Assembly (NCBI GenBank): GCA_003161955.1
Contig: PMND01000116.1
Coordinates: forward strand, 41,537 to 79,784
Direction of reading: 5' to 3'
DNA: 38,248 nt
Source of the DNA: Ignavibacteriota bacterium
GTDB lineage: Bacteria > Bacteroidota > Ignavibacteria > UBA10030 > UBA6906
In this document: positions 32,461-38,248 of the stretch, piece after piece
Position numbering within the stretch: the first letter of the stretch is position 1
Layout of the letters: every line of letters begins with the position of its first letter
Translations under genes and position numbers: made by a program
Notes under the pieces: model-generated
Databases searched by the model: none
Seen by the model: the letters and a program-made list of their open reading frames with translations, nothing else
Told to the model about the DNA's origin: nothing

Positions 32461-34941
32461 TTACCTGTTCAATATGTGGTCCGCGGCCATCGCAAGGATC
32501 ATGAAGTCGACTGCGCCTCCGCCCATGACGTACTCCGTCTGTTGCCAGAAATAGGGCCAGGTTTTCAGTTCCGGCAGGTCCGGGCGGATCAATGCCGTCC
32601 CGCTCCCCACGCCCCCCGGGATGTACGACCACTCGTCCCTGTTCGCACCGTATGCCACGGTGAGCGACTTCACGCCGACGCCGGAGGCGAATGACGCGGT
32701 GTTCTCGCCGGGATGGCAGCCGAGGACGAAGTTCAGGGCATTGAATGCATACGCGGGCGTCATGAGCCGGGGGAACCCCAGGGAAAGAAACAGCTGTCGC
32801 ACTCCGAACGATTGGATCCCCCACCCCGCCCCCCATATCTGCGGCTCATACGGAACTCCGTACGGGTTCTCCTTCTCCAGCTCCCGGACCTTCCGGGCGT
32901 AGTCCGTCACACCGCGTTCGATCCTCCCGGTAAACGCCGCGTTACCGAGCTTCGCGACGACCCGTCCGATGAATTCACTGCTGTGCTCAATCCTCTCGCC
33001 GATCAGATCTGCGTTCCCGAGGAGCAGTGCCGCATATTCCTGCTTTGATGTGGACAGATACAGCTCCCCTGCGGTGTTCAGCCTCTCACCCGCCGGACGT
33101 GACAGGTTCCTCCGGTAAAGCTCCTCCGCGATCCTCAGGGATTTCGCGGACAGGACAGGGTTCACTCCCGACATCACCCTGCCGGCCGCGGCCAGGGTCT
33201 GTGCGACATACAGCTCTCTCGCGGGGTTCTTTTCCGTAAACAGCCACCGGTCATCCGCAGGGAGAGGCCGGTGCAGGATGGGATCCTCCCCGTGCGCGTC
33301 GTAGATGATGTTGTCCGTCATCGTCTCCGCGTCGCCGAGGTGCACATACTGGCGGAGCGTGGGACAGATCACTCCCCTGTACAGCCTCCCCAGGGATTCG
33401 TACCCCCCGATGATGCTCAGAAGCCCGTGTTCAATCTGTTGAAGGATGTCCGCCTTGCCATCAGGCCTGTGCATCTCGACGACTCTCGTCTCCTCGTCGA
33501 TCGATGTCGCATCGTAATCATCTCCGAAGAACTCATAGGCGAGCGACAGTTTGTAGACCGTTTCGGCCTGGGACTCCACCCGGAGATCGTAGTCACCCGC
33601 GTCATGCCACCCGCCGATGTTCACACCGGGAATGTGCTCGCCCGGGCGGAACGTCGTCAACGTCGACTCCTGCTGCCTGTACCCGTCGAAATGGTTGTGG
33701 TTCACCGGCGCCATGAGCGCATCGTCCATGTGGCAGAGACCATGCCAAACCTTGTACCTGTCATTAATCCTCATGTGGCACATCTGCACCGGCAGGAAAT
33801 ACTCGAGCGTCGGCTGCCAGACATGCCTGGCAAACACGTCGTCCCGGATCTCAAACTCATTCGATGCGACGTTGCCGTATCTCACCCTGTATATTCCCTC
33901 CCGCCTCACATCACTGAAGTCGAAGCGCACATACCTGTACCGGAGGAATCTTCCCCAGGGTTTCGGGTCAGGATCCTTTTTCACCACTCTCTGGGAATCC
34001 TGATCGATCCGTATCAACTCGACCGGCTCAAATACGTCGGTTGATTTGTCCAGCTCGATAACCGCACATTTTGCCTGTTTCGGGTGATACCCCACCTGCG
34101 AGACCTGTATGGCCGGTGCCGACCTCCACCCGGGTTTCACCCTGGGAGTTATGACCCATTCCACCATGTTCCCGACCGTTCCCGCCGGAATCTTCGAGCG
34201 GAGCACAAACCAGCCGTTATTGTACAGACCTCTCCCGTCGAGCAGCTCCAGATCCCCCCTGTCGCTGACAATTGTCATTTCCTTTTCTTCATTCCCCGGC
34301 GCCACGACCAGATTCCGTCCGGCGGCCAGGGGCATGATCCGGACGTCTCCGTTACTGTCCGCCAGCATCGGGCCGTTTGCCTGCCGGGGGAATATGCCTG
34401 CTCTGCCATCCATGACAAAGTGTTCGCCGAAAAGCTGACCCGGAAAGAGCTCAAGGTTGAATCCAACGCTGTTTGCCCACTTCTCCGGCAGGGCTTTTTC
34501 CAGGCTCACGATGATTCGTATCCCGTCCCCCGCGGGTTCCGTCGTGATCGAATACCTGAAGGCAAGGTCCGGATAGCTGATCGGATTGAATCCCCTCCGA
34601 TCCTTGCTCGAATCCGGGTACCAGAGTGTGACGGTGACCGTTCCGCGTTCCCTGTTGATCGTTCTTTGTCCGACACGGGGAACGGGGGACCACTGTCCCG
34701 GGGCGGGTTCAAGGCGGACATCTCCGTTGGCTGCCACCCGCCGGCCGCACTGGACGATTGTCACCCCCCCCTGGTGGCCTTCCGGGTAGAAGTCATCAAA
34801 TACCATGACATTCAGCCCCGGCCGTTCATAGTACCCCGCATCATTAAGCTTCAGTCCGGATGCCGGCGGTCCGGTCTGGCCTGTGGAAGCTGCGTGAGAC
34901 GCCAGAAGGAACGCCATCGGGAAAAGAAGGGACTTGCACAT
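32461..34941 (-). CDS. GH9 family endoglucanase/cellulase, secreted, with extra N-terminal domain
   Basis: From ATG 34941 (GAGGTGG site) the product has 826 residues, starting MCKSLLFPMAFLLASHAAS. Residues about 25-265 are a beta-rich domain not usual in GH9 enzymes. At about 277-368 a CelD-N-type immunoglobulin-like domain begins with IQVSQVGYHPKQAK. The GH9 catalytic (alpha/alpha)6 barrel runs from about 375, with the catalytic Asp pair in GGWHDAGDYDLR (D447 and D450) and the general acid region WQQTEYVMGG (E803 candidate). GYHPKQAK and DAGDYD are strong family marks. It should cut beta-1,4-glucan outside the cytoplasm. It lies between the aldolase and the epimerase gene in one direction, so all three probably share a transcript. 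Confidence 0.95.
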   Translation of the reverse strand: MCKSLLFPMAFLLASHAASTGQTGPPASGLKLNDAGYYERPGLNVMVFDDFYPEGHQGGVTIVQCGRRVAANGDVRLEPAPGQWSPVPRVGQRTINRERGTVTVTLWYPDSSKDRRGFNPISYPDLAFRYSITTEPAGDGIRIIVSLEKALPEKWANSVGFNLELFPGQLFGEHFVMDGRAGIFPRQANGPMLADSNGDVRIMPLAAGRNLVVAPGNEEKEMTIVSDRGDLELLDGRGLYNNGWFVLRSKIPAGTVGNMVEWVITPRVKPGWRSAPAIQVSQVGYHPKQAKCAVIELDKSTDVFEPVELIRIDQDSQRVVKKDPDPKPWGRFLRYRYVRFDFSDVRREGIYRVRYGNVASNEFEIRDDVFARHVWQPTLEYFLPVQMCHMRINDRYKVWHGLCHMDDALMAPVNHNHFDGYRQQESTLTTFRPGEHIPGVNIGGWHDAGDYDLRVESQAETVYKLSLAYEFFGDDYDATSIDEETRVVEMHRPDGKADILQQIEHGLLSIIGGYESLGRLYRGVICPTLRQYVHLGDAETMTDNIIYDAHGEDPILHRPLPADDRWLFTEKNPARELYVAQTLAAAGRVMSGVNPVLSAKSLRIAEELYRRNLSRPAGERLNTAGELYLSTSKQEYAALLLGNADLIGERIEHSSEFIGRVVAKLGNAAFTGRIERGVTDYARKVRELEKENPYGVPYEPQIWGAGWGIQSFGVRQLFLSLGFPRLMTPAYAFNALNFVLGCHPGENTASFASGVGVKSLTVAYGANRDEWSYIPGGVGSGTALIRPDLPELKTWPYFWQQTEYVMGGGAVDFMILAMAADHILNR

Positions 34942-34975
34942 CAACCACCTCGTGAGGGAGGGAGGAGGGGGGTCT

Positions 34976-35698
34976 TCAGGCCGGAAAGCCACGCCTGCGT
35001 GCCTCCTCCAGTATGCTTTCCGTTGCCGTGGCTCCGATCCTGCTCACACCAAGCCGGCGTACACGCAGCAGGTCATCCAGCGTCCGTATGCCGCCCGCCG
35101 CCTTTATCCCAATGCCGGCGGGACAATTCGCCCGCATCAACCGGAGATGGTGGTCTGTCGCCCCTTTATACGCGTACATCCCACCCGGTTGCTTCACGAA
35201 CCCGTAGCCTGTGGAGGTCTTGACAAATGCCACATTCCGCTCCGCGCACAGCTCGCAGAGTCTGACAATGTGCGTGTCTTCAAGAAAATCGTTTTCGAAA
35301 ATCACTTTGAGCAGGGCTTGATGACCCGTAACGACGCTATTGACCGCCCCGATCTCCGCGGCAACATAGTCCCAATCGCTCCCCAGCACCCTGCCGATAT
35401 TCACAACCATATCGATCTCACCGGCGCCGCTGAGCACCGCCTCTTCGGCTTCCCGGACCTTCATCGACGTCGTGCTGTTACCATGCGGGAAAGCGATAAC
35501 TGCGCAAATCCCCACACCGGAGCCCTCCAGCACACTTCCGGCAAGCCGGATCGCATACGGTTTCACGCATGCCGTCGCCACCGCATAGCGCTTCGCGAGC
35601 GTGCACCCGGCCGCGATCTCTTCATCCGTCATCGTCGGATGGAGCAGAGAATGGTCGATCATCTTCGCCAGCGCCGTCAGACCGGGGGTGTCTTCCAC
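34976..35698 (-). CDS. deoC: Deoxyribose-phosphate aldolase
   Basis: This 240-residue cytoplasmic enzyme cleaves 2-deoxyribose 5-phosphate to acetaldehyde and glyceraldehyde 3-phosphate. The family motifs are unmistakable: MIDHSLLHP at the start, Asp96 in GAGEIDMVVNIG, the Schiff-base Lys160 in AFVKTSTGYG, and Lys199 in GIKAAGGIRT. Length matches typical bacterial DeoC (about 220-260). The GTG start has GGAGTG six bases upstream. The gene begins three bases after the GH5 stop and ends 34 bases before the GH9 start, so it sits inside a cellulase cluster. It may work in an unrelated pathway, or act on a sugar phosphate from glucan catabolism. Confidence 0.96.
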   Translation of the reverse strand: MEDTPGLTALAKMIDHSLLHPTMTDEEIAAGCTLAKRYAVATACVKPYAIRLAGSVLEGSGVGICAVIAFPHGNSTTSMKVREAEEAVLSGAGEIDMVVNIGRVLGSDWDYVAAEIGAVNSVVTGHQALLKVIFENDFLEDTHIVRLCELCAERNVAFVKTSTGYGFVKQPGGMYAYKGATDHHLRLMRANCPAGIGIKAAGGIRTLDDLLRVRRLGVSRIGATATESILEEARRRGFPA

Positions 35699-35701
35699 GG
35701 G

Positions 35702-36808
35702 TCACTCCGATCCGTGCGGTTTGGCCTGCATGGCCCCCTTGAAAAACTCACCGCTTTCCGTCAGCGCGTATGTATTCCAGGAGTTTATCATCGACGGGGT
35801 CCACTCCGGGTCGAACACCCACGCGACCCAGCTTATCCCCCTCCCTTCCAGATAGCCCACGATCGCTTTGCCGTACGCTTCGTTATCTGCCATCCCTCCC
35901 CTGCCGTTTGTAAACCCTATTTCGGTCGCGATGACGGGGAATTGATCGGCCGCAAATCCGAAATCCTCTTCCCATTTCGGCTCCCATGGTTGTGTCCGTT
36001 TGTGCGGATACGGGTGCGTCACGTAGGCGATCCCCTCCTCCTCCACAGGGTTGATCCGGAGGGGGGTAAGATCGTACGCCCAATCGAAGCCTGCGACCAG
36101 GGGGATCTTCTCCCTGTCGAATGCGCGAATCACGCTGATCAGGTCTTCGTTTGTTCTCTTCCACTCGTCCCAGGACATCCGTCCGAGCTGGTTGAAGTAC
36201 AGGGTCGGCTCATTGAAAAGCTCGTAAAACGCGGCGGTGTTGTGTCCCTTGAAATGTCTGGCGATCGTGCGCCAGAACGCGAATGTCTCAGCCATCGAGG
36301 TATTGTACATAGGATCCTGAAAGAGCCCGTTCTTCAGATTGCCTATCGAATGCCAGTCAATGATGACATACATCCCGAGGTCCGTGCACCATTCCACCGC
36401 AGAATCGAGCAATGCGAGATACTGCGCGGGAGTCCGCTCACGCCATGCGACCGGATGGACCGGAATGCGCACCAGGTGCGCCCCCATCTCTTTTACACGC
36501 GAGAAGAGTTGCCTGCTCCAGTGCCCCTGGCTCTCGATCTTGTCCGGATCAGCGATCGAGAGCCCCCTGAAGAGGACGACATTCCCCCCGGGATCGACGA
36601 ACCTGTTTCCCCTGACCGATATCAGCGGAAGCTTTCTGGACAGGGGACTGTTGAGGGACTCGCCCGGGTGTCTTTCGTCCCACCAGCTGTGAATCTTCTT
36701 CTGCCGGGACTTTCCTGTCATTGCGGCATCGTGTTCCTGGGCGCGGACATCGCGAGTCAGGCATAACATCACGAGACAGAGAGCGGCTTTGATAACCGGC
36801 GCCTTCAC
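35702..36808 (-). CDS. GH5 family endoglucanase/mannanase, secreted
   Basis: The 368-residue protein has a signal peptide (MKAPVIKAALCLVMLCLTRD) and one TIM-barrel domain. LVRIPVHPVAWRER (112-125) carries the conserved Arg and His pattern of clan A; VIIDWHSIGN (148-157) has the substrate-binding His; Glu200 in YELFNEPTLYFN is the acid/base; Glu296 in VIATEIGFTNGRGG is the nucleophile. The closing WVAWVFDPEWTPS is a typical eighth strand. It cleaves internal beta-1,4 links in glucan or mannan; which one cannot be decided. GTG start with GAGG six bases upstream. It leads the co-directional cluster with DeoC, GH9 and the exported epimerase. Confidence 0.96.
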   Translation of the reverse strand: MKAPVIKAALCLVMLCLTRDVRAQEHDAAMTGKSRQKKIHSWWDERHPGESLNSPLSRKLPLISVRGNRFVDPGGNVVLFRGLSIADPDKIESQGHWSRQLFSRVKEMGAHLVRIPVHPVAWRERTPAQYLALLDSAVEWCTDLGMYVIIDWHSIGNLKNGLFQDPMYNTSMAETFAFWRTIARHFKGHNTAAFYELFNEPTLYFNQLGRMSWDEWKRTNEDLISVIRAFDREKIPLVAGFDWAYDLTPLRINPVEEEGIAYVTHPYPHKRTQPWEPKWEEDFGFAADQFPVIATEIGFTNGRGGMADNEAYGKAIVGYLEGRGISWVAWVFDPEWTPSMINSWNTYALTESGEFFKGAMQAKPHGSE

Positions 36809-37044
36809 TGAAGACCTCGATAAAGAATTGTGGGATGCGGAGGAGAATGAACGGTGACTTGACGTGAATTAGAGTACACTAATAATGCCAGAATCGACCT
36901 CCTCAGGACAGCCAAAATCCAGGAGAATTCGACCAATACGGACAAACTCTCGCTCTGGAAAATTACCGTTGTGATCGTGTTTTATCAAAATGATAATGCC
37001 GCCGGGGCCGGTCTGTTTACACTGTGCGAGGGGCATGTCACTTG
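36809..37044. promoter_or_regulatory. AT-richer upstream region of GH5 with palindrome
   Basis: This stretch is about 42-45% GC, clearly below the surroundings. It holds the promoter region of the GH5-led cluster. TTATCA-AAA-TGATAA (36982-36996) is a perfect palindrome and a candidate regulator site. On the minus strand TGGCATTATTAGTG near 36879-36891 has a -24-like TGGCA, but no -12 GC at the right spacing, so a sigma-54 promoter is not supported. A minus-strand frame (36869-37090, 73 codons) is open here, but its product resembles nothing I know. Confidence 0.35.
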
Positions 37045-37286
37045 ATAAACGACAATGAGGGTTTTCCCATGACCATCGTCCGTCCTTCACTGACGTACGA
37101 CACGGTCATCCCGGTCGCCATCGGCGGGTGGACGGAACACACGATCATCGACAGGATGAAGAAAGGAAAGAAGATCATCGTCCATCGCGACGGAACGTCG
37201 CTCTGGACCATTACACATCCGAAAAGACAGACTCCATGATGGATGGACTCATCGCGGCGTTCGAGGCGGGGACGAACCGGACCTGA
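37045..37286 (+). pseudogene. Remnant of an NAD-dependent epimerase/dehydratase gene, internally deleted
   Basis: Translated from about 37045, the plus strand gives NEGFPMTIVRPSLTYD (with its M at 37069), then TVIPVAIGGWTEHTIIDRMKK and KKIIVHRDGTSLWTITHP, matching the middle of extended short-chain epimerases (about residues 140-205 of a 330-residue protein). The N-terminal NAD-binding part is missing. After THP a one-base frame shift leads to EKTDSMMDGLIAAFEAGTNRT, which fits the C-terminal end of such proteins, so roughly 100 residues have been deleted. The first frame ends at 37239 and the second at 37286. It lies in an AT-richer area between GH5 and GH94. Confidence 0.75.
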
Positions 37287-37363
37287 ACCGCATCAGACCC
37301 GGTGACCGCCTGCCGGCCTGTGCACAACCGTGAACCGGTGACAGGAGGTCCACCTGCCCCTTC

Positions 37364-38248
37364 TCAACGCAACTCGACCCGGACCGATACACTCGTGACA
37401 CCGGACGGGGGAGCGGGGATGACGTTCCCGGCGAACCCCTTCCCGTCGATGCTCATGGCCACCCTGTTTCCCTTCCCCTGCCGGACCACCGAGATGTCGT
37501 AGCGGACTCCGCGGAAGAGACGGCTCACAGAGAAACCCTTCCACGTCGAAGGGACGACAGGAGCAACCATGAGCCCTTCATATATCGGCCGGATCCCGAG
37601 TATGAACTGGGTGATCGCGTAGTAATTCCACGCGGCGGTCCCCGTAAGCCAGGAGTTTTTCGCTTCCCCGTGCGTCGGGGCGTCCTTCCCGGCGATCATC
37701 TGCGCGTAGACATACGGCTCGCACCTGTGCACGGCGCTGATCTTCTCACGGGCGGAGGGATTGATCCGGAGATAATAATCAAACGCGCGGTCTCCCTCCC
37801 CCAGCATCGTCTCGGCGATCATGACCCACGGGTTGTTGTGGCAGAATATGCCCGCGTTTTCCTTGTACCCCGGCGGGTACGAGGAGATCTCCCCCAGGTT
37901 CAGATAGTATTTCGAAAAGGCCGGCTGCTGCAGCATGATCCCGTGCCGGGTCGCGAGGTGTTCACCCACCGCGTGGAGCGCTTTCCGCGCCATGCCGTCC
38001 GCAATGCCGATCCCCGCGAGGACGCAGAATCCCTGCGTCTCTATGAATATTTTCCCCTCCTCGCACTCCCGTGATCCTATTTTCTTTCCGGAATCGTCGT
38101 ACGCGCGGAGGAACCACTGGCCGTCCCAACCGTGAGCTCGCACGGTCTCCTCCATGCGCCCCGCCGCATCGCGGTACTCCCCGGCTTCGGAAGCCAGCCG
38201 GCGCCGGAGCGCGATCTCCGCCAGCTCCCGGGCGGCCAGGACGAACAG
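37364..38248 (-). CDS. GH94 cellobiose phosphorylase-like protein, C-terminal part (partial)
   Basis: The minus-strand frame is open from the right edge ([20 protein letters not shown]) through the ATG-like 38155 to the stop at 37364, giving about 294 residues. [40 protein letters not shown] and [16 protein letters not shown] are nearly invariant in GH94 cellobiose phosphorylases. The C-terminal beta domain ends [13 protein letters not shown]. The enzyme would split cellobiose or a longer glucan with phosphate to give glucose 1-phosphate, in the cytoplasm. The catalytic Asp of the family should lie some tens of residues before this fragment, outside the window. It points away from the right edge toward the GH5-led cluster and supports a beta-glucan pathway. 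Confidence 0.93.
   Translation of the reverse strand: MFVLAARELAEIALRRRLASEAGEYRDAAGRMEETVRAHGWDGQWFLRAYDDSGKKIGSRECEEGKIFIETQGFCVLAGIGIADGMARKALHAVGEHLATRHGIMLQQPAFSKYYLNLGEISSYPPGYKENAGIFCHNNPWVMIAETMLGEGDRAFDYYLRINPSAREKISAVHRCEPYVYAQMIAGKDAPTHGEAKNSWLTGTAAWNYYAITQFILGIRPIYEGLMVAPVVPSTWKGFSVSRLFRGVRYDISVVRQGKGNRVAMSIDGKGFAGNVIPAPPSGVTSVSVRVELR

Noticed and set aside
34934-36766. 610-codon plus-strand open frame opposite deoC and GH5
   Set aside because: Both opposite-strand genes have clear catalytic motifs, and this frame has none.
36869-37090. Minus-strand 73-codon frame upstream of GH5
   Set aside because: It lies in the AT-richer patch and partly opposite the epimerase remnant; no family resemblance and no clear ribosome-binding site, so I do not call it a gene.
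1-38248. CRISPR arrays, tRNA, rRNA, insertion sequences, phage attachment sites
   Set aside because: I saw no regularly spaced repeats, no tRNA-like cloverleaf with TTCGA loop in the gaps, no transposase motifs and no terminal inverted repeats.

Overview
The window comes from a high-GC bacterial chromosome (roughly 60% GC by eye) and is dominated by carbohydrate metabolism. Several protein types point to the Bacteroidota/Ignavibacteriota side of the FCB group: a DUF4468-like secreted protein, a C1B peptidase with a KDSGSG motif, a short MGQQQ-type membrane protein and a GxGYxYP-family protein. No SusC/SusD pair is present and sugar uptake is by an ABC transporter, so the phylum call is an inference, not a measurement.

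Layout, left to right. (1) At the left edge is the 5' end of an N-acylglucosamine 2-epimerase-like gene on the minus strand, running off the window. (2) Divergent from it, 284-13518 holds eight tightly overlapping plus-strand genes: a toroid protein, two ABC sugar permeases, a lipoprotein solute-binding protein, a protein of unknown fold with a possible C-terminal carbohydrate-binding domain, a GH106-like hydrolase, a heparinase II/III-family protein and a GH63-like hydrolase. No transporter ATPase is encoded here. This looks like a locus for import and breakdown of a complex, perhaps uronate-containing, glycan. (3) 13612-17780, minus strand: a C1 peptidase and a DUF4468-like protein (coupled), a VC1184-type class V aminotransferase and a GHMP sugar kinase. 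(4) A divergent plus-strand UroD-family methyltransferase-like gene, then a minus-strand OmpA-like protein, an upstream zone with a strong terminator-like hairpin, and a small plus-strand membrane protein. (5) 20625-24643, minus strand: a GxGYxYP protein, a secreted protein of unknown function, a small membrane protein and a GNAT acetyltransferase. (6) A plus-strand B12-binding radical SAM protein. (7) 26540-36808, minus strand: a cellulose/beta-glucan block (GH5, deoxyribose-phosphate aldolase, GH9, exported cellobiose 2-epimerase-like lipoprotein), followed by a membrane-anchored solute-binding protein, a sensor histidine kinase and a sigma-54-type response regulator. (8) A lower-GC patch with a decayed NAD-dependent epimerase remnant. 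(9) The C-terminal part of a GH94 cellobiose phosphorylase running off the right edge.

A plausible reading of the right half: GH5 and GH9 enzymes release cello-oligosaccharides outside the cytoplasm, the exported epimerase acts on their reducing ends, GH94 phosphorolyses the imported disaccharide, and the solute-binding protein/histidine kinase/sigma-54 regulator trio senses a sugar at the membrane and controls transcription. The most noteworthy items are that three-gene sensory cassette, the exported epimerase, the aldolase inside a cellulase operon, the large mixed glycan operon on the left, and the internally deleted epimerase pseudogene.
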